The notes: generated from the letters alone by a model not told the origin. A stretch of 64,000 nt of DNA from Uloborus plumipes (GCA_038373865.1 JAXGGA010002825.1:1-64000), one strand, 5' to 3'. Positions 11,420-24,699 are shown, counted from the first letter of the stretch. A program made the numbers and translations.

Positions 11420-11860
11420 TCACTAGTCAAAAAGCCATTTAAATTTAAACATATTTAATTCTTTTCGAGAGGACATGGTAAACACGGAAAAGGAAATTTA
11501 ATCTTTACTAGTAAAATTTTATAGTAAAAGCAGAAAAAAGTGTTAAAATTGGAACTTATTTTAAGATCCTTATACTAAAATCAATTAAGTATTTTAATTA
11601 TTAAAAAATTGTAACTGACAACATACTATAAATATTTTAAATCATTTTCTTTCCTTGCCGGCCCAATCTTGTAAACTTAAAGCTTAGCCACTTTTGCTAA
11701 AAAGCGTTATATTTCGAGTTCTTTATGACATAGAAGTTAAAAACAAATTCCATCAAAAGCAGAAAGTTTTTCTCTTTCTTTTGGAACTATTCTTAAAAAT
11801 TTTCAAGTATGTTTTCACTTCAAAAATCACAAAAAACAATTTAAAAGTTTTTAGTTAATA
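11420..11860. other. Intergenic, nothing recognised
   Basis: AT-rich; no feature supported. Confidence 0.4.
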
Positions 11861-11864
11861 TCTT

Positions 11865-12070
11865 CGTTAGTTAAGGTCTTCCGAAGACGTGACCTAGATA
11901 AGCACATTCTCGACAGACTCACCTTTTAAACATTTTTTTTAATCGGTCCATCCGTTTAAGCGCTAGAGTGCCACAGAAACATACACAGATACAAAGGTCA
12001 ACAGATACACAGATCGACAGACACGTCAAATTTATAGCCCCCCTTCCTTGTTGCGCCAGATGTTAAAAAC
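11865..12070 (+). repeat. Probable non-LTR retroelement 3' end
   Basis: AATCGGTCCATCCGTTTAAG followed by an ACAGATACACAGATCGACAG tract and CGTCAAATTTATAGCC resembles the 3' ends of RTE/L2-type LINEs and their SINEs, which carry 'ATCGGTCCA.CCGTT' and a short-period tail. No coding part remains. Class is inference. Confidence 0.5.
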
Positions 12071-12109
12071 AAAAGAGAAAACAGACATATTCAGGAGCAG
12101 CAATTTTGA

Positions 12110-12635
12110 ATGTTCGTCATTACTGAAATATGGGAATCTGGGGTGTAATGTAATGTAATATGCAAAAACTTACATAGTTGAATATCCAGAATTACCACAT
12201 TATATATTTAATACCTGTATCCAAATTTGTAAGCAACTATTATTCAAGGCACAATTCCATCAATTTGGTCATATATCTGCTGCGCATTTTTGGGCGATAA
12301 AAAAAGAACTATGAAACGCCCCTAGCGGTTAAAGTTAAAACTCGTTGGAAAAAAATAATGCAATAGAACTTTAATATAGAAGGGTATTAAATTCCATGAT
12401 TTTTTCGCAACGTATTCCATTAAAATTGTGATTAACGAAACAAAGAAGCACATCATACGTACTCAGAGGCCGGAATTTCGAACGTCCGCCATTACTGAAA
12501 TATTCGAAATCTCAGATGGCCGCGTATCCAGAATTACTCGTTAATATATATAGTATGTGACCCCTAAGTTATATGCTTCTATCATTAAAGGCACAATTCC
12601 ACTATTTTTTGTCACATAACTGCTGCACTAAGGGT
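12110..12635 (+). repeat. Two tandem copies of the 7340 dispersed repeat
   Basis: Blocks near 12115-12295 and 12455-12630 repeat about 340 bp apart: TTGAATGTTCGTCATTACTG / TCGAACGTCCGCCATTACTG, then CCAGAATTAC, then GGCACAATTCCA and CATATCTGCTGC / ACATAACTGCTGC. The inverted relative is at 7340-7560. Confidence 0.6.
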
Positions 12636-12818
12636 GGATTTTAATTTACCGAATATAACTCAAGATCTTGCCAAATAATAAAATATTCACTTACAGGGCA
12701 ATGTGCGGCAAAGTAAAATAAGTTAAGATAAAAAAAAAACTTACCTGTTTTAAAATGAAAAAATTGAAAATTTGTTCTGAAAACTCTTGTACAAAAAAAG
12801 GAATAATTTATTTTGTAG

Positions 12819-12939
12819 CACAACTATCGTTGAAACATAAAAGCATGTAAAACAATGTTGAAAAGACAAATGCGCAGGAATATTGCAGTATTCCTGCTTT
12901 TCAGCATTGTACTATATGCTTTTATTTTTATGCACAAAG
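12819..12939 (+). CDS. Candidate host exon: signal-anchor N-terminus
   Basis: A plausible acceptor (TTATTTTGTAG, ending 12818) and donor (CACAAAG|GTAATTTTT, after 12939) bracket an exon whose ATG is at 12855. It encodes a short basic segment (MLKRQMRRN) followed by about 18 hydrophobic residues (IAVFLLFSIVLYAFIFMH). Basic tail plus one membrane segment, cut by an intron straight after it, is typical of type II Golgi enzymes such as glycosyl- or sulfotransferases. The frame stays open 45 codons past the donor, but that part is low-complexity. There is no homology evidence and no downstream exon in view. This is the only possible host coding exon seen. Confidence 0.3.
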
Positions 12940-12944
12940 GTAAT

Positions 12945-13625
12945 TTTTCTACTGTATTTATTGTTGAAACATTTTTTTTTTCATTTTTTGCAGTTTTTTC
13001 GCACTTTCAAAAAAAAAGGCAAACATTTTCACCGCAAAAAACAATGGAGCAGGTGAAATCTAAATTATTTTTGTGAGAAAATATTTTCTATTTGATTTTT
13101 AAAGATATTTTTAATCAAATGAAGGTGTAAAGAAGCAAAAAACGAGTTAATAATGCAACAATGATCGAATAAATAACTTAATTATTTTATGTATGAGAAA
13201 AATAATGAGTGACTAAAATAGTGAATGAATAAGAAAACAAGTGAAAGAACGAATAAAAGAATAAATTAAAAGGTAAAAGAAGGTAAATGAATCAATATAT
13301 AAATAAATTCACTTAAGAGATTCAATAAATAAATGAATAAGTAAACGAAATGAACTATTTCACTTTGCTTTGCGTGAACTTGAGGAACTGTATTGAACAT
13401 TTGAACAAAACTCAGAGAAAAATGATTAACGATTGCCACTAGCCTATCATAACCAGCTATCTTTATAAACACTAAGTTTATTCATGTTCTTTTTTTTATC
13501 CACGTAGGGCATGTTTTCAAAACAATTACACATAAAATTTACTTTGTACTCATCCATTACTAGAATAGAGTTCTTTTTTATTATGATTTATTAAACCTGC
13601 ACTTAATTGCTACAATCCTACTAAG
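12945..13625. other. AT-rich intergenic or intronic, short-period AATGAATAA tract
   Basis: The 13140-13345 part is a degenerate run of short (G)AATAAA/ATGAATAA words. No gene recognised. Confidence 0.45.
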
Positions 13626-13633
13626 AATCAATT

Positions 13634-13775
13634 CTGTACCTCAGAACCAGACTAACGTAAGTCCATTTTCGTCATTTTTCAGTAGAGGGGAAAAACGATG
13701 TATTCGACAATCGTTTTTCCCCTCTACCGAAAAATGACGAAAATGGACTTACGTTAGTCTGGTTCTGAGGTACAG
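13634..13775. mobile_element. 142-bp hairpin element, copy 1
   Basis: An almost perfect palindrome: from CTGTACCTCAGAACCAGACT through a small loop around CGATGTATTCGACAATCG to the exact complement. The flanks are AATT on both sides (13630-13633, 13776-13779). The second copy at 37800-37941 is nearly identical. No coding capacity; the whole element would fold as one long hairpin. Confidence 0.85.
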
Positions 13776-13784
13776 AATTTACGT

Positions 13785-14655
13785 TGCGTTTTTGTGGAAC
13801 GAAACCCTTGCGCTAAGGGAGGGTATACTGTACAATGTACATGATAAAATATCACCATCTATTGCTGCGGGGTTTTTATTTTATTTATTTATTTTTTTTT
13901 AAGAAGACAGCGTTTTGGAATTGGGAAGAAAGTCCACTTAAATTGCATAACTCAGAGAACACACTAGGTTTGCTGATGGAAAGTAGCCATTACGTAGCCC
14001 CGTTTGAAACAACAACAAATTGAATAAATGTAACCCATTATAGCATAAGACTCATATCATTTTGTTACAAATATTTATTAAGACACAAAATTCTGTCTCA
14101 ATCTATCATTTTGGTCACTATTCCATTATCTTTATGGCACTAGAAAAAGATAGTTTCCTCTATTTTCCTCCATTGAATCTAGACAATATCATTGAATCAA
14201 AACGCGAAACTACTTCCCCGAAACTGACGATAAAGCAAATTTTATTCTTCGTGTTCTTCGGGTGTTTTACGTGGAATCTTTGACGGATATTCTTTTTCTT
14301 TTACAAGACCCTTACAAGGCGTTCGAATGTTTCTGAAAATACTAACGATCACAGGTGATGAAATGCTAGCTAGAAGCGAGGGAAGGAAAAAAAGAGCAGC
14401 TTATCCACTTAACTATTGTTTTTCTTATTCTTACCTCAGTAATCGCTTGTTAAGACGTGTCTTTTTATTTTTTCAACTATCTTAGGATTTTTATGTAGAT
14501 AAAAAGCTACTTTTTTTGACTTAACAGGAAAAATATTCTTGTACTAAATTAGGTTGCATGGTAGTCACAAATTAATTGCCTTAAAACTTTAAAAGGAGTC
14601 GTTTAAAAGCAAAACCGATAAGTTAATTTCTTAAAAAGCATAGTTCTGAAAGCGG
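13785..14655. other. Intergenic, nothing recognised
   Basis: Contains two short open frames (13835-14023, 14062-14283) of AT-rich composition with no recognisable motif. No feature supported. Confidence 0.4.
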
Positions 14656-14660
14656 AACTA

Positions 14661-15050
14661 CACTGCAAAAAATAAGCTGCTGTTTTTACAGTATAATACT
14701 GGCAGCAAAGGTTCCCGTTCAAAACTATAAAATCACAGTAATAAACAGTAAAACTAGCTATTTTACAGTTTCTCACTGTAAAACTAGCAAGTTTACAGTT
14801 TATTACTGTAAAATTAGCAATATTACCATAAAATCAGCTGTAATATACTGGAAAATGCACAGTAATAACTGTGTGTTAAACTGCGAAACTAGCGAATTTA
14901 CAGTTTGTTACTGTAAACTAGCAATCTTACAGCTGATTACAGTAAACTAGCAATTTTACAGTCTACTGCTGTAAAACTAGCAATTTTACAGTATACTACT
15001 GTAAAATTAGCTGAATAATACTGTAAAAACAAGATCTATGTTTTGCAGTG
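14661..15050. mobile_element. MITE, 390 bp, with internal about 35-bp repeats
   Basis: CACTGCAAAAAATAAGCTGC at the left faces TTTTGCAGTG at the right, with TA on both flanks (14659-14660, 15051-15052). The interior is a series of TTTACAGT..ACTGTAAAACTAGCAA units in both orientations. Tc1/mariner-type by its TA duplication. A partial relative lies at 6338. Confidence 0.8.
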
Positions 15051-15086
15051 TATGGATCTGAAGTGGGTTTTGACCTAAAACTCTTA

Positions 15087-15230
15087 GGGCCCTGCTCCAC
15101 ATTGACGTAAAGCAGAAAAATAAAGCAGAAACGTAAAATGGATTAAATAGTGTTCCTATGGAAAGTACTCGGATTTTCAGTTTCTGCCTTCGGTTTCGGT
15201 CGCGTTTTACGCTGATGTGGAGCAGGGCCC
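15087..15230. mobile_element. PIF/Harbinger-type MITE, 144 bp
   Basis: TTA duplications at 15084-15086 and 15231-15233 flank ends GGGCCCTGCTCCACAT / ATGTGGAGCAGGGCCC. A 3-bp TTA duplication and GGGCC ends fit PIF/Harbinger. Related copies are at 56545-56686 and 56690-56996. Confidence 0.85.
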
Positions 15231-15415
15231 TTAATTTATATTTACTTTTTATTGAGGTCAGGTAGTTTATGTATTGCCTGCGGTAAAGGAACATGTTGTA
15301 TGACAGCGGTAAAGGAGCTTTTAACATATAGTTTTTTAAAATAAAGTCATTTTTCATAAAAAATGGACCATAATGACAAATTCTAATATGAAGGGGTTTT
15401 TTTATAGTTATGTAT

Positions 15416-15462
<47 letters not shown>
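15416..15462. repeat. (TA)n microsatellite
   Basis: Uninterrupted alternating TA directly next to the following hairpin. Confidence 0.95.
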
Positions 15463-15465
<3 letters not shown>

Positions 15466-15619
15466 AAACAGGCAAATAAAATGAAAAGATGAAAACCAAA
15501 ATACAAAAGCGAACCAAAGTGCAGCATTTCATCAGGGGGAAGACCACACTTTGGTTCGAAAAGGCTCTTTCTATGTATTTTGGTTTTCATCTTTTCATTT
15601 TATTTGCCTGTTTCAATAT
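15461..15619. repeat. Inverted repeat / hairpin, 159 bp
   Basis: TATTGAAACAGGCAAATAAA at the left is the complement of the right end. The arms extend over about 43 bp, and an inner pair (CGAACCAAAGTG / CACTTTGGTTCG) flanks the loop. Probably a MITE of unknown family. Confidence 0.7.
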
Positions 15620-15765
15620 TAATGTGCTGTTTTGTTTCTAGCGGCTTTGCGCTGACAGTTTAGTACAGGCTTTGATGTTCATGTATTTTTATGTCTTTTG
15701 GGATTTTAATTTCCCCCCCCTTTTTAATTATATGTATTTCTGTATTCTGTACTTATATATATATA

Positions 15766-17173
<1,408 letters not shown>

Positions 17174-17174
17174 T

Positions 17175-17730
17175 GTTTAACCACTTTTAGTTTAAAAAAA
17201 GTTGTTTATTTCTTGAAAGTTGAAATGATCCACAAACAAATAGTTTATATATATATATTGTGGACATTAATCAAAGGTTATCAATGCTCTTGGTTAGGGT
17301 ATTCCAACAAAAACTTTTTTCTTTTAGGCCATTATTTCCAGAACACGTAACAAGTTCTCCTCTTTCCCTTTCCATTCTATAGACCAAAAATTGTTTTGAA
17401 TAGAAATAGACTCCATTTTCTAACAACTAGACCTTCTCTTTCAAGTCCTCTGGAGCTCATTTCCTGGAAAAAGAGTCGCTTAATGCCTTTAAATGTTTCT
17501 AAAAATACCATTTACGATTGCCGATCAAAAGAATTCGGATGAAACTGCTACGAGGAAAAACTATCCATTTGCGAGAGACCTTATTTCTGTTAGCGGCAGT
17601 TATGGAAGTGTTTTTATTAGCTTAATATCTCTGTTACGACAGGGCTTATTTTACTTCCAGTATAGAACATCTATGTTTCGATTATAATACTTTTTATTTT
17701 TTCGGGAGACAGTGATTTGAAATGGTAGTA
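17175..17730. other. Intergenic, nothing recognised
   Basis: A short open frame at 17493-17687 shows no recognisable motif. Confidence 0.4.
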
Positions 17731-17734
17731 GATC

Positions 17735-18035
17735 AAATTAGCTTTTATTAGTTTCACATGTGGGTTTGTTTGTTTTCATGTATGTATGTAACTGTCAATA
17801 AAAGATAAAATTCACGTTCTTTACAAAAATAAAAATAACATTCATTACTACTATTAATACTAATAGACTAAATTATATTACATGTCGAGTTGATGTATTT
17901 CAAGTGTTTCAGTTGTTTGTATGTAACTCTGAATAAAAGATAAAATTCACGTTCTTTGAAAAGATAAAAAGTATTATATTTAATACTATTATTAATACTA
18001 AAGGCTAAACTATACTACATGCTGATGTAATATAA
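17735..18035 (+). repeat. Dispersed repeat family R2, tandem dimer
   Basis: Two units carry GTATGTAACTGTCAATAAAA / GTATGTAACTCTGAATAAAA, then GATAAAATTCACGTTCTTT, then TATTAATACTAA.GCTAAA and an ATTACATG motif. The unit begins TTTTATTAGTTTCACATGTG. Other copies: 36083-36270 and 54045-54247 (same strand), 49630-49800 (inverted), and one inverted copy split by E2 and a piggyBac between 42380 and 47886. Class unknown. Confidence 0.8.
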
Positions 18036-18039
18036 GTGT

Positions 18040-19575
18040 ATGTAAACTTAGTGGACATTCAATAGTTTTGAAAATCTTTTTAGTTTGGTTAACTCTAACA
18101 GCGTATTTTTTAGTTTTTTAAAACTATATTTAGGATTATTAAACACGAAATAATACTTCCGCATAGTTTTCAATGTTTTTACTTTGTGATGAAAAAAGGT
18201 ATGTATAATGGTCATATTTTAGTAGTTAAAAAGTTTGAATTTAATAAAATTTAATTTAGAAAGTTTGCACAAAAAAAAACATTTCACGTTGATAAATAAT
18301 ATTGGCATAAACATTGAAAATTTCAGTTGTTGAATATAACTTACTATCGTGAGGAGGTACTTAGTATAGCGTTTTATAGAGAACACCGACTGGTAAATAA
18401 ATAACTCTTTTTTTTTTTTTTTTTTTTTGTGAACAAATTACACTCCTCCCTTTCGCCCCTCCCCCACACACAAAAAAAAGTTATTTCCTCATTCATAAAA
18501 AAAAACTGGAAAATATATTTTGTCTGCTAGTTAGAGGGTGTTCATTAACTAGATTAGTGAACTTTTTCTTCTTTTTTGAACTCCCCCCCCCCCCGTCAAA
18601 AAAAAGCTGACAAAGGCCGCAAAAGTTATTGCATGCATTGAAACGATTTTTTAAAAATACATACATTAGTTCCAAAAAAATTTCTGCCATAGTCCGAACG
18701 CTACAGCTTTTAACAATGTTACGTATTTTTGTAAACGAAACTGCGCTTAGGTACTCATCGCCCTGCTCGGTTTGTAACAAATCTTTAGTATTGACAGCAA
18801 AAAAAAAGTATAATTTGGTAAAAGTAACGGGAATAAGAGGCGGTATCATACTTAACATGCATATAAGAGAAAAGATACATATAAAAATAGCATTAGAGTT
18901 CCCTAAATCTTTTTTAAAAATCAAAATACTTTTCATGAAAATATTTCCAAAAAATATAATGAGATGTGAGAATAGTGCACATAATCTGCATTACAAATTC
19001 TTTTTTGTTCCTACTTCTGCGCAAAATATTTTCAAATCTTATTTTTCGCAAATTTCTTCGAAGAAAAGATAAGTGATTATTAGCTTCAACGATCTGGTTA
19101 ATTTATTTTGCTTAAGCAAATCATTTAATGGGAAAAAATTAACTGAAAATATGCCATTGAGCTGTCATTCAATGGGATTCCAAGCCCAAATTAATACTGA
19201 CATTTAATTTATGCTCATTCATGGATATTTTTTTCTTGACATTATGAGATTATTTACGTTTCGTTGAATGATAATCGAAAGTGAAAAGAATAAATCGCCG
19301 CTTCAATTAGCTCTTCACTTTTTCCAAATTAACAAGGTGAATTTTTCTTTCGCACTTCTGTTAATGTAATTTGTTTCTTGTTTATACTAAAAACATTGTT
19401 ATACAACTCCTAATCGCTCAGGACTTATTAGTTCCATTCCAATCATTGTTAAGTGATGGGGCTCGAATATTTTTTATTCTTTGAACAATAGGTTCTTTTT
19501 TTTTAATTTTTTAAGTACAACAAAGTTAAAGCTTTTTTTTTTATGTTTTGAAATGTCTGGAGATTTATTCAGAAC
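18040..19575. other. Intergenic with homopolymer runs
   Basis: Poly-T near 18409-18428 and poly-C near 18583-18594. Two overlapping 147-codon frames on opposite strands (18493-18936, 18629-19072) have no family features and mutually exclude a coding reading. No gene supported. Confidence 0.5.
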
Positions 19576-19583
19576 TGTAATAG

Positions 19584-20364
19584 CAAGGCTTCACTAGATA
19601 GCGTTTTATACAGGCTGTATCATTACTCAAAACATCAATGGTGAAGATTTGCCCGCTAGAGAGCGCTGAACAAGAACCATCCAAATGTTTGTTTACATTT
19701 ATTAGCATATTGTTTCTGCTAGAGCCGCTATATAGAGGCCTTAGTTTCTGCTGTAAAAAGCGATGTTTATCTTATCTTTAAGGGTTAAAAAGTATTGATA
19801 TAGTTAGCTGAAGTAGAGTACACAGTGAATTGATGCCGAAGGCCTTATTAGTGCTGCTTTTTAGGGGAAATAAATTCCCTTTTCAGGTAAAGATATGCAA
19901 CCAAACGTTTTATACGACCAACTGTATCATAGCGAACTGTGGATTGAGTTTTAAAAAGTTCTATGGCAACCCGTTGGTAGTATTGGCTCGCTTAGCGAAT
20001 AGATTCGCCATTTATCGCTCTGCGGTGCCAGTGTCGTTTCATAGTTAAGTAATAATTAGAATCAATTAAAATGAAAAATAATTCGCTAACTAATTAAAAT
20101 AAGCCGCTAAAATGCAGAATAAACCAACAAATAAAACAAGCTTTTCAATGACGTTAAAATATACTAAGATAGAATTGAATGCCAAATTGTAAAATTGTCG
20201 CCAACAAAATAACTTTTAATTTTGTCTTTTATTTATCTGATTTGTAAGTAATGATAGTTACCATAAAATTCGATAGATGTCGCTGGACAATGACCACCGT
20301 TTTTATCCCAAGGATTTTGATCAAATGAAACAACCTGTATAAAACGCTATCTAGTGAAGCCTTG
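19584..20364. mobile_element. Nonautonomous TIR element, 781 bp, 7-bp target duplication
   Basis: Ends CAAGGCTTCACTAGATAGCG and its perfect complement at the right; the inverted repeat runs about 31 bp (to ...TTTTATACAGG). GTAATAG flanks both ends (19577-19583, 20365-20371). The inner right third (about 20150-20260) resembles 58055-58150. Superfamily not clear; 7-8 bp duplications occur in hAT and P elements. No recognisable transposase; the 72-codon frame at 19830 is of unknown meaning. Confidence 0.8.
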
Positions 20365-20371
20365 GTAATAG

Positions 20372-20734
20372 TAAATGTCCGTTTCATTAGCAAATATAAT
20401 GCTTATATGGTTGCAAAATAACGTAGCACTGATAGAGTGAATATTAATTAAGCATTTGGGCAACAAAACTTATCTCCAAAATATTTTTACATAGTAAAAC
20501 TTAGTGAATAAATAAACCAAATCGTCCGTTAGGAATACACTAACTACACTTCCGTGCTAAGCGCAAAAGTGGCATCTGCAGTTGAGCTAAAACTGAAATA
20601 TTACTCTTTAAAGTTTTGCGCTGCCATGTATTTGATTCAGATCAAACTTTTTCAGAATTTTTTAAAAAATATTTCCGGTACTCAAATGAGCATATAATTT
20701 TGTATTTTGGTAGAATACGTCACAAAGAGCCACC
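20372..20734. other. Intergenic, nothing recognised
   Basis: No supported feature. Confidence 0.4.
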
Positions 20735-20742
20735 TGGTGGCT

Positions 20743-21192
20743 CAGGGGTGCCCATCCCCCCAAGCTCAATGGCGCAAATTCCCCCCAAAAAAAATTTCAC
20801 AACCCTCTTGTGCTTTTTATTTTCATTTTTACCCCTCTTTTTTATTTTATTTATTTTTTTAAATACTATTTATTTATTTTTTAAATATTATTTATATATT
20901 TTTTTAAATTATAACTATTATTTTTTTAATATATTATTAATTTTTTTAAAATTCGAACTATGCGCAGAATAGATTCGCCTTTTTTCCCTTCCAGCTCGCA
21001 CACACGCACACAAAATAAATAAAAAAAATGAATAAATAAATAAATAAATAATAATAAAGAAATAATTTAAATTAAAAAAATAAATTAATAAATAATTTAA
21101 ATAAATAAATAAATTAGTTTTAAAAAAATCTCCCCCCCCCAAATTTTGATGGCGCAACTTGCGCCATAATCCCCCCCCTGTGGGCACCCCTG
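20743..21192 (+). mobile_element. hAT-type MITE, 450 bp
   Basis: Ends CAGGGGTGCCCA / TGGGCACCCCTG, with 8-bp flanks TGGTGGCT and TGGTGGCG (7 of 8 identical), as hAT elements make. Just inside each end is ATGGCGCAA next to a C-rich run. The centre is AT-rich low complexity. Related copies: 21731-22181 (inverted) and 26011-33469 (split). Confidence 0.88.
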
Positions 21193-21199
21193 TGGTGGC

Positions 21200-21500
21200 G
21201 GTAACTCAATTTTGTTAAAAAGTGCAGATACGACTTTTGTGCTTAATACGGCAGTAACAGTCTGAAAACCCGAAGTCCTGTAGACCGAAAAAGAGGCCGT
21301 TTGTGAAAATGCATGATGTTAGGGATTGCGAGGGCAAGGGATCTTTGTCGTGAGGGGGGTTTTCGTCCTGGCAGAAGGGGGTCGATTTTTCTAGTTCAGG
21401 CCGAGTTATCGAGTACGATGTTTTCGTAATATCTGCGTCATTACATTGTTAAAATTACAGGTTGCATGTTGCACCTTTAAGAGCGAGAAATTGCAGCACC
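21200..21500. other. Spacer between hAT MITEs, nothing recognised
   Basis: Moderately GC-rich; no coding or RNA feature. Confidence 0.4.
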
Positions 21501-21504
21501 AGCG

Positions 21505-21722
21505 GCGCCCCCTGAAGTGTGCCATTTGACTCCTTATGGCACCCTTGAATGTGGTAATAGGCTCCCTATGGCATCTTTATGGTGTGATGGGTCACCCATT
21601 GGGTGCCATAAGGTACCCATAGGTCATTTAACTCCATAGGGAGTCATTTAACTCCATATGGCACCTGCATATGGCCCATAAGGTGCTACATGCAATAGGG
21701 AGTCAAGTAGCACCTTCAGGGG
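21505..21722. repeat. Degenerate short-word array
   Basis: Scrambled repeats of GTGCCATA, CTCCCTATGGCA, AACTCCATAGGGAGTC and CCATATGGCACC in both orientations, with several small palindromes. Period is irregular (about 25-30 bp). Confidence 0.5.
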
Positions 21723-21730
21723 GTGCCGCT

Positions 21731-22181
21731 CAGGGGTACCAACAGGGGGGGGGATTATGGCGCAAGTTGCGCCATCAAAATTTTTGGGGGGGATTTTTTA
21801 AAACTAATTTATTTTTTGTTTAAATTATTTGTTAATTTTTTTTAATTTAAATTATTTTTTTTATTATTATTTATTCATTTATTCATTTTTTTTATTTATT
21901 TTGTGTGCGTGTGTGCGAGCTTAAAACGCCTGGAAGGGAAAAAAAGGCGAATCTATTCTGCGCATAGTTCGAACTTTAAAAAATTTAATAATATACTAAA
22001 AAAATAAGTTATAATTTAAAGAAATAAATAAATAATATTTAAAAAATAAATAAATAGTATTTTAAAAAATAAAAAAAAATAAAAAAGAGGGGTAAAAATA
22101 AAAATATAAAGCACAAGAGGGTTGTGAAAAATTTTTGGGGGGGAATTTGTGCCATTGAGCTTGGGGGGATGGGCACCCCTT
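21731..22181 (-). mobile_element. hAT-type MITE, inverted relative to the 20743 copy
   Basis: Left CAGGGGTACCAACAGG with ATTATGGCGCAAGTTGCGCC; right TGGGCACCCCT. Flanks GTGCCGCT / GTGAAGCT match at 6 of 8. Orientation is opposite to the copy 540 bp upstream. Confidence 0.8.
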
Positions 22182-22189
22182 GTGAAGCT

Positions 22190-23525
22190 GGTGCTACAAC
22201 TTTTCACCATTAAAGGTGCAGTGTAGTTGCTAAGGGCCGTGGCATCCCGATCGGAAGGCATCAAGCTCGTAAGAGGAGGAACCTGGGTATAATGTTAAGG
22301 CATAAGGACTAAGCATAATATTTGCTTCGTTACATTTTCAAGGATACTCCTATATCATCGATTTTTAATTTTGTTTAGTCCGTTGTGAATACTACTGTCA
22401 TTTACATGGCACTCTGGACTCTGCGACTAGCCTAGTTTCTTAATTGGCAAAGGCAGCAAAATAAAGTTTTGCGCCACAGTCATGTTTGCTCCTTGTATAT
22501 CAATAATGATTTGGAGGAATTTTTAATGTTCTTTATTGACTTGATACTTTTATTCAGAAGATTCTTTTAATGCAGTTTTTACTTCATTTAAGGAATTTTT
22601 TTTTATTTGTCGAATTATTTTATATTTAAATATCTCAATTTAATAATTTGGCTGATTATTTCTTAATTTCTACCGAACGTAGAGAAAATGAAATGAAAAG
22701 GAATAGCAAAAATTGTTTATAATTTACGAGGAAAAATTGTCAAGTGTAGTATTTATAACAGAACAGTACTTTCTTTATTAGTAATGATCTATTTATTAAT
22801 ACATAAAAAATAATGAACATCATAGTAAGCTTAATCTTCTTTCCTTCTATAAATGTGAGAAATTTCTATCTAATATACTATGGTGTCATACTTTAGAAGC
22901 ATAAAACTCAAAACTTAAAACATTTTCCGAATGCAGATATGTCACAGCAATAAAAAAAGGGGGGGGGGGACATCACATTTTCCAACAGTCACGCACGAAT
23001 ACTAAAAGCAGTCACGTACACTCAAGATTTATGGAGTCACATTTTCAACAACATTCTGTGAACTCCGGGGAGTCATCTTTCAAAAAATCGCCAAAGAGAA
23101 CGTGAACACTCTTTAAGATTATTTTCCGACAGAATTCGGATACTTTGATCCTCCTACTTAAGCTCCTTCCAAAATTTTCAATCTCCAGTCTGTGTAATGA
23201 CGGACTCATTAAAAAGTTTATTCTCTAAAGTGTCTTAGAATTTAAATTTTAAAATACGTTTCCAAGTTTGGAAATTGCACACCACTTAGTTCACTTCGTC
23301 GTTTTTGTTACTTTTCTCGTTTAATACAGCAGCGTAATCAGTATTTCTAAGCTTGGAAGAATTTCGGCTACTGATTCGCTTTTTTTTTCTAATATTTGTA
23401 TGGTTTTCTACATTTTATTAATTGTTTTAGAGCTTTTGTGTTCTATATTTTACTTTTATCTATTTTATAACTTTGTGATATGTCTTCCGAAGCGAAGATT
23501 TTTGACTAAATATCTGACATTTCTT
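22190..23525. other. Intergenic, nothing recognised
   Basis: AT-rich with a poly-G run near 22961-22969. No feature supported. Confidence 0.4.
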
Positions 23526-23529
23526 TAAA

Positions 23530-24023
23530 CCCATTAATGCCTGACATTTAATTTCCAAAGATATTTTGTATGCTGGTTACAGTGTTTAATGGACAGGAAA
23601 AATAACAAAAAAAATATTATGTAAAAATAATTTGTTTACTTAGGAAAGAAAAATCCTCCCTTAAAAGTTACGATAGACGCCAGAGGGTACATACTTTTTT
23701 TACTTAATTTTTTTTCTGCCTATGATATAATATTTAAAAAGACATTTTATAAGAAAAAATAAAATCCGCAGTTACCATAAACTGGGAAGCTGGGAATAAC
23801 TTTGAAAACTTTTTTTCTTGAGATTGTGAACGATGTCATTTTTGATAAAAATCATATTAAAACTGCTACAGAACACACTTTACAATGGTAATGTGCTGCA
23901 ATCTGTTAATAACGAATTGAAACAATACCAAAGTACTAATTGAACACTATTATTTGGTTGAAATGTTCATTTTGGGGAAATTCATACCCTTTTTTGGACC
24001 GTCACTAAAAGGGACGCTAGGCA
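23530..24023. mobile_element. piggyBac-type derivative, internally deleted relative of 36287-38216
   Basis: Starts CCCATTAATGCCTGACATTT like the element at 36287, and its right part (about 23770-24023, through GGGACGCTAGGCA) follows 37980-38210 closely. The transposase region is absent and the terminal TTAA/right tip are degraded. Confidence 0.75.
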
Positions 24024-24029
24024 ATGACA

Positions 24030-24685
24030 GTACTTTTGCATTGTGCTTTCCATTTTGAATTAGAACAAATGAAAAACCTTTCTTTATATTTATGTCGCCA
24101 GTTCAATGCCATAACATAGGCTTAACATTCGTGAACACAATTTTATGGTTTTACATGCACATCCTTCCAATTTGGAATAAAGTGGCTCGTCGAAAATCCG
24201 AATTAATTTGGACCATTAGTAGCTCGGATTGTCAAGTGTTTCGGATTTCCGAACACAACTAAGAAAATACCGTTTAGGGAAATACTATTAAGTTAATGAA
24301 ATAGTATAGAGTAATTAAACTGTTGTTGGTATGTTAATTGAAAACTCGTTATAAGGTAGGCCGACCCGTAAATGAACACTTCCAGTGAATAAACACCTCT
24401 CATTTCGGGTTTTGAATTGAATTGGGTTTTGAAACATTTGTTTTAGTTCAATCGGCGAAGTAATTTTTTTCTACACATTGACAAAAAGAAAATGTCCAAC
24501 AACTGCTGTGTTAGTCCATTAGTAAGGAGGTTTTTTTACTGGATTTAGACACTTTTTTTCGTTTCAACGCCTTATAAAACCTGATGCAGAACTATGAAAG
24601 CCCTCCCATATATTTTAATAATTACACATATCACCTAAAGTGCTTTTGCTATCATGCGGCAAAAATACTGCAATTTGTAAGGGCG
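24030..24685. other. Intergenic, nothing recognised
   Basis: Includes a CGAAAATCCGAATTAATTTG / TCGGATTTCCGAAC region (24190-24262), possibly a decayed pogo tip. No more can be said. Confidence 0.35.
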
Positions 24686-24699
24686 CTATGAGTTTTTGA

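Noticed and set aside
18493..19072. Two 147-codon frames on opposite strands
   Set aside because: They overlap each other, are low in complexity, lack motifs and sit near homopolymer runs.
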